Assembly (NCBI GenBank): GCA_905178155.1
Contig: CAJINV010000001.1
Location: forward strand, 10,596,311-10,660,310
Origin: Amoebophrya sp. A120
Taxonomy: Eukaryota > Sar > Dinophyceae > Syndiniales > Amoebophryaceae
Direction: 5' to 3'
DNA: 64,000 bases
In this document: piece by piece, positions 11,035-22,400 of the stretch
Layout: each line of letters opens with the position of its first letter
How positions within the stretch are numbered: the stretch's first letter is position 1
Program-made: the position numbers and the translations under genes
Notes under the pieces: model-generated
The model's input: the letters and a program-made list of their open reading frames with translations, nothing else
The model's database searches: none
What the model was told of the DNA's origin: nothing

Positions 11035-11508
11035 ATGCAGCTTTTTGCGGTTGAACCCAAAGACGATTGCCCGCACGTCGGCGAGTGCGCCCGGAACGTT
11101 ACCGACTACGCCGACGTCAAGCTTGCTTCTGCAAAATGTCCCTCCTGCGACGAGCCGGATGAGAATTGGTTGTGCCTGAAATGCAAAGGGGTCTTCTGCA
11201 GCAGGTACAAAAACGAGCACGCGCTATTTCATTTTCTGGAGAACGACAGCCACTATGTCTGCCTGTCCTTCAGTGATTTGTCGTTCTGGTGTTACGCCTG
11301 CGACAGCTATGTCGTTGCCCCAGAACTCTTACCAATCCGCAAGCACTTCGAGGCAGAGAAATTCGGTGGCGAGTGTCAAACAGGCGTGGAGGCTATCGCG
11401 CAGCTGGTGACGGGGATAGCTGGAAGCAGCTCCACTGGTGAGACCGGGGGCTCGTCGTCGAGTACAGGTGGGGGCGCGTCCTCATCAAGCCGTGCGCCAC
11501 CAAATTAA
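11035..11508 (+). CDS. Small stand-alone ZnF-UBP (BUZ/HDAC6-type) zinc finger protein
   Basis: Single exon, 157 aa, ATG at 11035. Residues ~10-110 form a UBP-type zinc finger: CPHVGEC, CPSC, WLCLKC, CSRYKNEHALFHF, then HYVCLSFSDLSFWCYAC. The CxRYxxxHxxxH block and the WCY motif match the HDAC6 and USP5 fingers, which bind the free C-terminal Gly-Gly of ubiquitin. The aromatic/Arg pocket residues (R and Y in CSRY; W and Y in FWCY) appear retained. No protease, deacetylase or RING domain is attached; the C-terminus is a Ser/Gly-rich tail. It could act as an adaptor for unanchored ubiquitin. Function is inferred from the domain alone. Confidence 0.85.
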   Translation: MQLFAVEPKDDCPHVGECARNVTDYADVKLASAKCPSCDEPDENWLCLKCKGVFCSRYKNEHALFHFLENDSHYVCLSFSDLSFWCYACDSYVVAPELLPIRKHFEAEKFGGECQTGVEAIAQLVTGIAGSSSTGETGGSSSSTGGGASSSSRAPPN

Positions 11509-12182
11509 TGAGTTTCGCGATTTTGCTTATCAATTTTGACGTTTGCGTTTCCAATCACTTGCATTTTCAGAACGAGTTATCATCCAAGTTTAATACCCGC
11601 GTCGGTGACCTACAGGGCACCGGATCATATCTGCACTGATTCACTACTGCAGTGGTCAGCTGGGAATAATGCGTGCACAGAACGCCATAGACATCCAGAT
11701 TGGGACGCGTTCGTTATGTATCTTTTGTGAGCGCTACGGAGCGAAATCGGTCTTCTGGGTTGGGTGTTTTTTCCTATTCTACTCGCGGGCACAATTTGCG
11801 AAGCAACCTCCTGGGCATTTGTGGCAGATCGCCAACTCCCCTTTTTTTGTTTTTGTGCAATAGGCGGCCTGGACGGTTCCTTCGAGTGAGCAAAATTCTG
11901 GAGAGTCTCGATTCTATTGCTTTCGAGCACGAGAGAGTCTCGACCGGCAAGTGAATACTGCTACTTGGTGGATGCTGCGACCGAAAGTGCATGTATCTTC
12001 AGGCCACAACAAGGAGGGCACCATACTCATAGAGTATAGAAGACGCACCGTCTCAAAACGAAACATAACCGAGATATAATCTGCAAAAATATGCTTTGCG
12101 TTGGCACCAGCTGAAGATCCGGGCGAAAAATTTTTGATTACAAGGAGAGTCTTCCTCTCTGAATCACCCTCTCTTCCTTACT
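11509..12182. other. Intergenic region
   Basis: 3' flank of the ZnF-UBP gene and 5' flank of the ankyrin gene. Only short open frames without recognisable motifs. Confidence 0.5.
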
Positions 12183-15100
12183 ATGGAAGTCGAATCCGAT
12201 GATCGGGTCGAGTACCAGCCGGCCACCGCGCCGCCGCCAACTCGGACCGTGGCCTCCCGCCCAATGTCGGCGCACCAGCCCTACAACCAACGCCGGCAGG
12301 GACCACAAAAGCAAAACCACGCGGACCGGCCCATTTCCGCGAAACCGAACCTGCAGGAGAACAAGGCCTCCGCGTCCTCTGCTCAGATCCTGGATGGCTC
12401 ATCTTCGTCCCCGAACCGATACAGGACCAGTCCGGACAGAAATTATTTCGCGGCAGGTGCTGGTTCCGGTGTCGGCGCTTATCAGCAGCAAGTACCAATG
12501 CCGACGAACATGGCAAAACCGCTTTTCTCCTACAACACCGCCGCGTCGTCCTCAACTGCCCGCGGAATGATGACTCACCAGCAACAGCAAGTGCAAGAGA
12601 TGAGAAAAACTTCTCGTACCTACGGGTCCGGTAGCGCAGCCGCGGCGCAGCACGCGCAGCGAGTGAACGGCTCGTTCGCGGACCACCTTCAGGCTGTGTC
12701 GATGAAGGAGCCGGAAGCGCCCCTCGCACCATCGGTGTCTTCGCAAAGAACGAGGCCTGGGGTAGGGAGTCAAAAGCAAAGCAATGAAAAGGGAAGGAGC
12801 GTAAGTGGTCGAGAACCCACAGGCAAGGAAACGATTCCGCAGTCCAATACAGCCGGTCCTCGTGGCAAGCAGCACCAGCAGCCGAACTTCCGGCAGGTGG
12901 AGCAGAATCTTTCGAGCCCGAATAAGCAGTTTTTCTTCTCTCCCGACACCTTCCCCTCGGTCAGAACAGGCGGACACGTGCAACCGGCGCGCCGGGAACC
13001 GGATCCGACGACGAGCAACCTGATTTTCTATCACGACGAACCGGAGGACGACGTGTTTTTCGATCCGGCGATGGAGCCGCAGGAGCCCGATCCCGGTCGC
13101 GCAGCGAAGAAATCCAGTAAAACTTTCCGCTACAAGTTTGGTCCAGCCTCGACCGTGTACGGGAAGGACCGAACGCTGAACTACACAACGCACTTGACCG
13201 ACATCGCGCACTACCGGCCCTACTCTGCGCAGCCGGTGGTCGAGGCCAAGCCGGTTTCCCGGCCGGTCAGCGCGTCCGGGTACGAAGACGGAGGCATGGA
13301 CGTGTTTATGGAGGAAGAGCCCGCGCCGCACGGCCACTTCGCGCACCGCCTGGACCCGGACCGCCCACGCGCCCAGTCAGAAGACGCGTATGGCTCCGGC
13401 GGTGCAGTACCGGGTTCCCTGCAAGTAAGAATGCAAGCAGACCGCGCGTATTCCGATTTGCCGCCGGAAACGAACGTGTTCCTTGAGCCCGCCGGGATAG
13501 CCGCGAAAGCGGTAAAGGAACCGAACGAAACGGGCGTCCAGATGGTCCGGCCGCCGAGCGCAATGGCTACTGCTGTAGCTGCTCCGGCGAAACCCGATGC
13601 AGCGAAACCACCGAAGCCGGCGAGCAAGCAGCGCCAGATTGTGTTTTCGGACAAAACCGCGAGTAGCTCGGCATCCAACGCTGCGCAGCCACCATCCAAC
13701 GCCGCTGCGTCTTCAGGCTACGGGTTAGGGAGCCAGCGGGTGGGCATCCAGGACATCTTGGCGCAGCCGGAAGTGCAGCAGAACGTGCCCCAGGTGCGGA
13801 AACCGCCGGTCGGCAAGTTTGATAAGGCTCCCCCGGGCGGGGACCCGCAGAACCCCTCGGTGCTTGCCATCCGACCCAGCAGCGCACGACCGCCACCGCC
13901 AAACCCCAAGATGGAGATCAAGTTGCCTCCCACGCCGTTCCACCAAGCGGTATTGAGTTTTCCCTGGATTACTGATATGGATATTGCATAAACAAGAACT
14001 GTCGAGGAAGAGGAGGAGCACTCCGACGCACATAAAACGCAAAAAGTGACTGAATTTCATACTCAGGCGAAGCAACTGGGCCCTCAGTGGACGAAGCTGA
14101 GCCGGCTTTATTCCGCACCTCCTAAACGTCCACCACCAGCCTTGGATCCAGGCGCACCGCTGGAGCGCGTCATCCCAGAGCCGGAATTCGAAACGCGCAT
14201 GCCTGTGAACAAACGTACTGAAACTGTTATGGGTAAAATCATTCTATGGTGATTGCATTGGAAGAAGGGTCGGCTCATGTGAATCGTCGTGTGCAAGTGC
14301 ACTTGCACAGAGCAAAGCGCCCACTTAGTACTTATGAAGAGAACAAAAGAGAATCATGAACCACGACAGGTAAACTCGTGGAGCTGCAACAAGCGGCACT
14401 AGCCGGGGACCGCAGGCTTGTCAAAGCCTACTGTATCACAAACAAAAAGTATCTCCACTGCACAGACGATGACGGCTTCACGCCACTGTATTTTTTGCTG
14501 CGATAATATTTTCATCCGAGATGATGTAGTTGACGTAGTTGTTCCGAGAGCAAATTGTTCATCCCTCAAAAAACCTTCTCAGCATCCTCTGTCACGCAAA
14601 TACAGGCACTACGCGGCCATCGGTGGAAGCGGCGAGTGTTTTATCAAATGTAAAAATGTCTGGGTCTGGAAGGGTTGGAACTTGTGATGCAAACTCTGGA
14701 ACACACAAAAAATTGTGTTGCATGACCGCCAAAAGCTGTCCATTTCTTGGCACGCAAGTAGGAAGTTTCTCATGCGGGACAGGCATCATGAGGCGTGCTC
14801 AACACCTGTGAAGCTTTTGCCTGCATCAGACGCCATTTGCGTGATCCGAAATATGCATGACAAATCTCGCAATCTTCCAGACCCAGACATTTTTACATTT
14901 GATATGTTTCCGGCAGATGCTGTACGCGGGGGCGGACCCCGAGCACTTCGGCCGGGGTCGGTGGACGGCCGCGCACGCCGCGGCGGCGAACGAGCAGACG
15001 CACGTGTTGCAGGTGATCAAGGAAGAGTGTCCGGAAATGTTTTCCTTCACGGACGACAAGGGGTGGACACCGCTCGAGTGGCTCCGGGTGGTGGTGGCAA

Positions 15101-15291
15101 AGACTTCCAAGGGTCCGACCGTTGGGAAAACCCAGTCTGCGCGGAACCGCAAGTCCTTGCTGCAGCCGGAGGTGCGGGAGGTCTCCAGATTCCACCACCC
15201 GCTCGCGCATCGGGACGAAAAAATCATGATGAGCAGAAGTGCACGGCAGGGGAAGAGCGCAAGGCCAGGGATTGGCGAGTGGCAGAGATAA
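12183..15291 (+). CDS. Long disordered protein with C-terminal ankyrin repeats
   Basis: Exons 12183-13949, 14067-14232, 14370-14487, 14606-14641 and 14910-15291 (822 aa). Four introns; three are GT-AG (117, 137 and 118 bp) and the fourth is introner 3. The first ~590 residues are Pro/Ser/Gln-rich and unrecognised. The C-terminus holds two to three ankyrin repeats: LVELQQAALAGDRRLVKAY, DDDGFTPL-HYAAIGGSGECF-RQMLYAGADP, and RWTAAHAAAANEQTHVLQVI then DDKGWTPLEWL. The frame containing exon 1 hits a TAA at 13989, but a donor at 13950 and CTCAG at 14062-14066 remove it in phase. The repeats validate the last three junctions, including the one across the introner. Probably a scaffold protein. Confidence 0.78.
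14642..14904 (+). mobile_element. Introner-like element 3 (263 bp intron in the ankyrin gene, perfect arms)
   Basis: Starts TATCAAATGT and ends ACATTTGATA. The outer 31 nt are perfect inverted copies (14642-14672 against 14874-14904). Direct repeat TGTTT at 14637-14641 and 14905-14909. Excision gives GAG-TGT-TTC-CGG across the join and completes an ankyrin helix (GECFRQMLYAG). The perfect arms suggest a young insertion or selection for pairing. Confidence 0.96.
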
Positions 15292-15690
15292 ATGCATCTC
15301 TTGTTCCATGATGGCGTTTAACTGATGTACTGAAACGTCCATGATGTTCTTCGCTGCACATTCGTGCAGTGCTGACTCTGACATTCTCCGCGCACGCAGC
15401 GTGCGATTACTTAGAAACACACACATAAGCATCCCCAAACAATGACTTTGTGCAGGGGTTTCGTCCCTCCAACTGCCATGGTGGTTACATGCAGCAGCCC
15501 TGATGTTCCACCAACATAGTGGATTCATATTATGCGAACGTCTTCTTCTTTGCATTCGATTTTCGACCGTGATTCGTCTGTGGCATTCTGAAACTGTGTA
15601 AGTAGAGTGCTCGCACATGATTAGAGTGCCTGTTCACGATCAAAATCCAAAACCGACGGCTGATGCTCGTTTTATCGTCATGTGCTACCG
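15292..15690. other. Intergenic region
   Basis: About 400 bp between the ankyrin and glycosyltransferase genes. Nothing recognised. Confidence 0.5.
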
Positions 15691-18600
15691 ATGGGCCGAG
15701 ATGAAGAGACAAGCTCGATCCACACAACGATCGGTGTAAGATCAGATGAGGATGTGGGTACTTCTAGGAGCCTCTCTGCGATCGTTGCAGCTCTTTCGGC
15801 GTTAGTGCGACACAGCAAACGCAGTCGCGCACAGTTGACACACAGTGTGCTTTGTGGACTTCTCTTGGAACACCACGAGAAGTGCTGGAAGAACGCAGAT
15901 GAATTTCTTCTCGGCTCTGGCCATGGCCAAGAGCCTGCAGCGTCCTTCTGGGAACGGGACGCGGAGGACGAGACCGATGATAAAAAAGTACACGTATCGA
16001 CGTTTGCCAAATCCTCGTCGACAAGCTCAACCAATGTCCTCCGCAAGACCGCACCAGAAGCCTTCTCCTTCGAGCGAATACACGGATACAAAAAAGGAAA
16101 CTTTGCAAATCTTCGCGCCTGGCTACTCGAAGACGCGAGCCTCGAAGCGCGACCACATGAAGATCATGTGCGGGCGAAAGACGACCGCGGGGCGGCAGCG
16201 GGGGCCGTGAGCCAGAGGAGTGAAAAAAGAATTGACCCTCCTCGAGTCGTCACGTTTAGCTACGGTCTTGTTCTCCAGGACCTTGCACCAAGGGAGTTTC
16301 AAGTGAAGTATCGCGGAGAGCAGTATGTGCAGTTGGCGGAAACCAATTTCTTCACGCGGATCGCCGCGGACTTGCAAACCGCGTTTGGCTCCTTTGCCCT
16401 CGAAGATGTTGACAGTACTAGTATCACGAATCCGCCAGCGTTTGTCAACATTTTGGATTTTGCCGCGCCGATCGCCGTGAAGAGGCAGCAGCTGGCCTCG
16501 GGAGTCCCAATCGCCACTTCAGACGACATCTACCAATGCTCGCTGTTCCAGGAACTCATTACGCAGATCTTGGCGCCGCGCGGCCGCGCAGATGGTTTTT
16601 CGGTGAAGATTATCGACGCGCAACTTGACCCCGAGGCCGTGCGTGCCGTCTTTGCCCAGCTGGTCGAGCTGCAGGAGCGATTCGGACAACGAAGACTACG
16701 TTCTGATGGTAGTGCGAACGCGTCTGCGCCTTCTGCTCCGTTCGTTCACTCCTGTCCGGCGTTGCTGGGTGCAGTGCTCGGATTGCTGCTTCCCCACATC
16801 GAGCAAGCGCTTCTACATAACGTAGATCCAGATGAGGTGCAGAATCTTCATGTCGCTGAATTCGACAACTCTTCTGGGGCTGACGGAAATAAACTTAAAC
16901 TCCAGAACGAGGTGCTGCAAAAAGTCTTGTCGGATCACCTTCGCCAAACCCTCGAGATTGAAAGGCAAGCCGTTTTGAGACTGAAAGTCGTTCAGTCCGT
17001 AGGGAAGCAGCTGTTTCCGCAAGCCTTTGCAACAACACGAGACGGGTTCGAACTCACACCGAAAAAGCAGCGCACCCGTCGAGAGGCTGAAGATGCTTAC
17101 GAGTTCGAGAAGGAGCAGCAAAGTCTGGACATCTACAATTTTGACTTCGCGGGCGAAGTAGAAAAGAACGCAACGACAAGTGACGCTCTAGCATTTTTCA
17201 CAACACTTCGCGGCCATGTTTCACGCGAGCTGCTTGCAGTTCGTCGGGGGTTTGTCTTCCCAAGGTTGTCCTTGATCTTCAAAACGCTTGCGTTGTTGGC
17301 GATTCTTGCAAATAATCGTGAGCACAGCAGAAGTGCCAATGTGCAAGACCACGACGCCCAAGCCGACATTCCTCGGCCTAGAACGGAACGGGGAGCAACC
17401 CACAGTCATGCCTGCTTGGACGACTTGCTTGCTGCAGAAGTTTCAACATCCTCTGAGAGTGCAGCAACGTGCATCGAGGACATAGTGGCAACAGAGAGCA
17501 GTCAGCAGCTGCGAGCGCTTGCTGTACCATCGACGACCCGAACGTCCAATAGTAATTGCCTCCTCCACGCACTGCAGGCTCGGAACGTGAGTGAATCCCT
17601 CGCCCGGGATGCAGACATCGTTCGCGCTGGATTCTTTTCGGACCTACCCTGCTTGCTAGTCCCAGAAAATCATTTGGAGCACACGCACACCGAAACCGAC
17701 AATTTGGCCGCAAAGCTGATCCGCAACAAGCAAGCAACTTTCGGCCTGCACTATTTCGTCGAGCACTTGACGCAGCACCACTTTGTCGATTCCGACCGCC
17801 TGGCGGCGAAAGCTATGCACCAGGTGGAGTTTGTCAATGAGAATTTTGACTTCAACGTCAAAGGATCGGCGGGCGTCAAATCCTCCACCGCATTTCTGAA
17901 TGAGCAGGCGGTGTGGAACACGAAAACCGAGTCGCAGCGGCTCCACGTTTTCCTTCCGCGCTACGTGCATCTTCTGGATATCACCCACACGCCATCTGCA
18001 CATCTGGCAGTGTATGTCGACGAGACGGGCGACAAGAAAGCTGGCGCTATCAAGAACTCTGATTCACCATCATCTCACAAGACGCTTGCTTTGAAACACT
18101 ACGTGGCGAAGGGCGCTGTGTCAGCGCCTGACTTCTTCGACAGTCTCGCTCGAGCGACAACCCCGGATACAAAATACAACAAACGGCATTCATCGAGAAC
18201 AAATTCGTCGTCACAGACCATGCAAACAACCGCACCGGCAGTGACAAAAAGTATCCGCATACCGAAACGGCTGCTTCAGATTGGTCCGATCAAGGAGTCG
18301 ATGCGAGTCACTTACCCGACTAGACGACACCTCCCCGCTGATTGGGAATTTCGGAGCTTTGGCGACGAGGACTGCGAGAATTTCATGCGAGCGAACCCGA
18401 TCGACGGCTTCCCCCGGGCTATCGAGTACTTCCGGAAGAAATTCATCCGTGGCGCGCACCGAGGCGATTTTTGTGTCCTCTTTGTCCTGTACCAGCTCGG
18501 CGGAGTAAGCATTGACAGTGATGTTTTGCTCTTCCACAACATCGAATCCCTGGTCGCCGACGCGGATTTCGTCGGCATCGACCGGTTCGAAAAGATCGAC

Positions 18601-18873
18601 TACGGGATTTTAGGCGTACGGCCGAAAGACATCGCGATCCGCAAGACGCTGCAGGACATGTACATGATATCGCGCGACTTCTTCACCGACCTGGACTTCC
18701 ACTACCTTGCGCCCTGCTCCATGCTGTATCACTACGTGCAGCGCTACTACCTGGCCCCCCAGTGGGGAGGACGAGGAGTTACAAGGTTCGCGCCGGGAAA
18801 TAATACTGCGGAAGATGACAAGGAGCAAACTTTTCGTGTTGTGTTGCACAAGGCGGAGGAAGTGTACGCCTGA
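15691..18873 (+). CDS. DXD glycosyltransferase (Gly_transf_sug / OCH1-like) with a large N-terminal extension
   Basis: Single exon, 1,060 aa from the ATG at 15691. The C-terminal ~200 residues are a sugar-transferase domain: IPKRLLQIGP, WEFRSFGDEDCENFM, GDFCVLFVLYQLGGVSIDSD. The DSD (about residue 940) is the metal-binding DXD motif of the family that includes yeast OCH1 and bacterial capsule enzymes, which transfer sugars from nucleotide donors. The preceding ~840 residues match nothing I know and have no clear membrane anchor or signal peptide, which is unusual for a Golgi enzyme. The missing anchor could mean an upstream exon. The product ends LHKAEEVYA, soon after the domain. Confidence 0.75.
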   Translation: MGRDEETSSIHTTIGVRSDEDVGTSRSLSAIVAALSALVRHSKRSRAQLTHSVLCGLLLEHHEKCWKNADEFLLGSGHGQEPAASFWERDAEDETDDKKVHVSTFAKSSSTSSTNVLRKTAPEAFSFERIHGYKKGNFANLRAWLLEDASLEARPHEDHVRAKDDRGAAAGAVSQRSEKRIDPPRVVTFSYGLVLQDLAPREFQVKYRGEQYVQLAETNFFTRIAADLQTAFGSFALEDVDSTSITNPPAFVNILDFAAPIAVKRQQLASGVPIATSDDIYQCSLFQELITQILAPRGRADGFSVKIIDAQLDPEAVRAVFAQLVELQERFGQRRLRSDGSANASAPSAPFVHSCPALLGAVLGLLLPHIEQALLHNVDPDEVQNLHVAEFDNSSGADGNKLKLQNEVLQKVLSDHLRQTLEIERQAVLRLKVVQSVGKQLFPQAFATTRDGFELTPKKQRTRREAEDAYEFEKEQQSLDIYNFDFAGEVEKNATTSDALAFFTTLRGHVSRELLAVRRGFVFPRLSLIFKTLALLAILANNREHSRSANVQDHDAQADIPRPRTERGATHSHACLDDLLAAEVSTSSESAATCIEDIVATESSQQLRALAVPSTTRTSNSNCLLHALQARNVSESLARDADIVRAGFFSDLPCLLVPENHLEHTHTETDNLAAKLIRNKQATFGLHYFVEHLTQHHFVDSDRLAAKAMHQVEFVNENFDFNVKGSAGVKSSTAFLNEQAVWNTKTESQRLHVFLPRYVHLLDITHTPSAHLAVYVDETGDKKAGAIKNSDSPSSHKTLALKHYVAKGAVSAPDFFDSLARATTPDTKYNKRHSSRTNSSSQTMQTTAPAVTKSIRIPKRLLQIGPIKESMRVTYPTRRHLPADWEFRSFGDEDCENFMRANPIDGFPRAIEYFRKKFIRGAHRGDFCVLFVLYQLGGVSIDSDVLLFHNIESLVADADFVGIDRFEKIDYGILGVRPKDIAIRKTLQDMYMISRDFFTDLDFHYLAPCSMLYHYVQRYYLAPQWGGRGVTRFAPGNNTAEDDKEQTFRVVLHKAEEVYA

Positions 18874-19443
18874 TAGGAGCACTCGCTGCCAAAGAGCAAT
18901 TTTTGAGAACTAATGATCTCGTCGCTCGGCGTGAAAAACGCTTGTTCTTTATTCATTGATTGTATGTGCCTTGTGGTATTCCGCCAAAAAATCCTCGTTG
19001 TTCCCCTTTGATGTCGCGTATGCCTTAGAGGTTCATCGACTATGCTCCGGCATTCGCTTTGTCGAGAGAGTTACAACACACGGCTTCTGAACAACCTCTA
19101 ACTATCTTGTTGTCAAATCGAAGATCGCTCGGTGTGCAGCAGCAATGACGTTTCCGTCCTCGTTGTTCGGCCTGAGTTTTCGTCTTGTCATCGTAGGCAC
19201 CTGTTTAGATTTTCATTTTCGGTGATTGGCGAACTTTTTACAACATTATTTCACTTCTGTGTTAAAGTCAAAGAGAAGAGGTGAAGCTCAAAATCGCGCT
19301 ATGCGTAACTATCAAAACTTGACTGCGCTGCCACGATGATGTCCAAAACGACGCCGCTCACCCGCTCTCTCGTACGCTAGCACCGCCTCAGCCGCTGCAA
19401 AAATTGTCGGCGTTCACGCATTAGAAGCCATCTGCGACGCGAG
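18874..19443. other. Intergenic region
   Basis: About 570 bp, no recognisable coding sequence; 5' flank of the Sfi1-like gene. Confidence 0.5.
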
Positions 19444-22400
19444 ATGGAGTACCCCTCCCCGCACACGAACTTCTTCCCCCTGACGCTTCCGTCTCCGACG
19501 CTGACCTTCGATCATGGAGGACGGCAGCAAAGTCAACAGCAGCTCGTGGCGTCTAATTCCGAAACCGCGGAGGCGCTGCGAGTGGCCGAAGAGAAGATCC
19601 AGGAGATGGATAGGCAGTAAGAAGACGTGTTGTTTTAAATCTCATCTTGCACCTCACATGATAATGATTCGGAACGGAAAATTCAGATGAAACGTGCGAC
19701 TTTCTTGATAGATCGTCCTTGAAGATCTTCTTCATTGCGTCAAAAAATCCCTTCCTAGGTTCGCCCAGCAAGTTCAGTTGGAAATGGAGAGGTACCGTGT
19801 AGAGCAGGTGGAACCGCAAATCGAACGCCTTCATTACGTCATCCGTGGGCTGGAGGAAGTTGCGCGGCAACGCGACGGAGAACTGACGGAAGCGCGTGAG
19901 ATGGTGCAGGAGCTGGAGATGCGCAACAGCGTTTGCATGAACGAGCTGCAGCAGGCGCGGACCCCGGGCTCTGCTACATTCGACGAGGGACTGCTGCAAG
20001 AACGTGGGTTCTCAGAGAACCTTGTTCCCGCCCGCAGGTCGAGTTCGTTTTCCGTAAACTACGGCGGAGGAGGAGGTGGAGGAAGAAGCAACAGCAGCCG
20101 AAATTACAACCATAACGACCAGACGAGAAGCAGATCCGGTAGCAGCGGAACGCGGCGCAGTCGCACCTGGTCCAATTCGCGCCCGAATCGATCGGACTGC
20201 TTCAACGGGCAGGACACGATTTTCGTCGATGACATTGCACTCGACGAACTGCAACAGCACCAGCACTTGACAGAACATCTTCACCCGAAGAAGAGACTTC
20301 ACGCCGCCACCGCATGGCGAAGCAGACTGATGAAACGCTGCTGCTTTTACCATTGGAAAACGTTCGGTCGTAAGGCACGCACTTCATTCCGCCTGCTAGC
20401 CCACGCTGCCGTCCGGTACAGCTGGCAGGTTTTCCGGGCGAGAGGGATCATGGTAGACAACTACAATGGCAAGAACACTTTTTACGATTATCAGCCCGAT
20501 TCATCCGGATTATACAACAACTATGATCCGCGGACGCAGTCTTTTCCAAACTACCCTGCAAAAACGCCGAATTCCTGCACGACTGCAACTTCCGCTGACA
20601 ACTACACGTTGTACGAAAACGTACCCCAGTATCCGCTCGACGTGGAGGATGCGGGTGGCAGCGTCGGGGGGTACAACCACGAGAGGTTTTCCCGCTTTGC
20701 GATTTCGCAGCACAGCAACTTCACCACTGTCCCCCGGGCGGACATCGCGCTGTTGCACGCGCTCTGTCTCTGCTTCTACAACAAATACATCCGGTCGAAA
20801 GCGCTGCAAGCCTGGAAAGCGGGGGTCCTGCAGGGACGGGAGAAAAAGCGACACAACGCCTTTCAGCTGGACCTCGCTGCGCAGACCGAACATGCACGGG
20901 CGCAGAACCGCCGCGTAAGGTCGCACAACCGTAAAACTGCGATGACCTTCGCGAACGTCCGCGATTTTCTGCAGTTGAAAAACGTGTTTTGCGCTTGGAC
21001 TCGCATCACGTACGAAATGAAAGACGTGGTGGCGCGGCAGCACGAATTTTTGGACGACATGCGCGAGCGTTTGGAGGAGCAAGCGTTGTTGCGTAATGCG
21101 GTAAAAGGATGGTTTGCAGTTCCGTCCAAGAGAAAGCAGAGGTCGCAGCGAGCTACGGTGTGTGGAAAACTGTTGGAAAACGTCTCGAAGCGATTCGTCT
21201 TGACTGCCTGGGGAAAGCAGGCGGAGAAAGAAAAAGCTGCTCGTGCCGGGAGCGCAATCCGGAGGAGAGCGGTGTCTTTTTTGGCGAAGAAGGCGAACAC
21301 ACAACTTTTGCGCACAGCACTCGGGCAATGGCAAGACGAGGTGAATGAACAGGCGAGCCAGCGGCTGAACCGATTGAATCATGAGATGAAAGCCGAATCG
21401 GCGAAAGCAGCCTACATCGATCTATTGCGGAAGAAATTACAGGCGGAAAAGAAAGCAGCGCTTCGCACTTGGAGCTCGCTCTCCATGTCGCTGAACGCTC
21501 GACGTGCGTTTGTCCTCCCAAGAGCAGAACGACATTGCGCCGCGACAGCGTTTGCTGTTTGGCGAGCCACCGCTGCTCCCCCGCTTCGTTCCCGGAAGTT
21601 GGGGTTTACGCGAACCGTTTTCGATTCCTGGCGCCAGTACTGTTTGCGGACCTCTGTGGCCTCGAATTCCATCGAAATTGGCAGCAAAGTTCAGAAAAGA
21701 GCCTTCCTCCACGACCTGTTCGCTTCGTGGCAGAAGAGCGCAGCTGAAGGATTGTCGTCTTCTCGCATCTGCAACGCCACCGCCGCGCCATTCTCGGCCT
21801 GCAGAACCCATCCAAGGCTTCTCCCACAAGCAATTTTTGCGAATTGGGTCACGGCGGCCCAGAAAACGAGAGCGGACAGGATTCAAGCCAGGCTGGACCT
21901 TCTACGGGCGAAGTACATAACGGATCGCGCGAGGCAAAAAACCTTGCAAATTGCCTTCGCCTTGTGGCGAACAGCAAAGTGCGAGACGACGAAGGAAAGG
22001 AAGCAGTACACGGATGAAAAGCAGCAAACCAACTTCGACCGAATGCTGCAAAGGGATCGACACCTTCGTCAGCAGTACTTGCGTGTTTGCACGACCCGCG
22101 AAATCGAGGAGCTGCAACGATTCTTCTTCCAGTTTTGGGCGGCAATTACCAGGCAGGAAGCCCGATTCAATGCACGGGATGCAGAAGACCGCAGACTGGT
22201 GAGCACTTTCTCGTTGGCGAAACTCCAAGCACAGCGCCCGTTTCTCCGCCTTCTGCACGACGACATTTTTCACTTGAACACGCAGCTGGTGTTCTACGGA
22301 TGGAAAACGCAAGTCGCGGGCGCAAGGAAGGTTCTGGACTTCGATCCGCCGAAGAACTCTGTTGTTCAACAGGCCGTTTGTGGAGATCAACAGCAGGACA

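Noticed and set aside
13989-13991. In-frame TAA suggesting that the disordered protein and the ankyrin protein are separate genes
   Set aside because: A GT-AG intron of 117 bp (13950-14066) removes it in phase.
14488-14605. Intron with TA-like ends considered as a seventh introner
   Set aside because: Flanks are not duplicated (CACTG against CAGGC), and a normal GT-AG cut gives the right ankyrin sequence.
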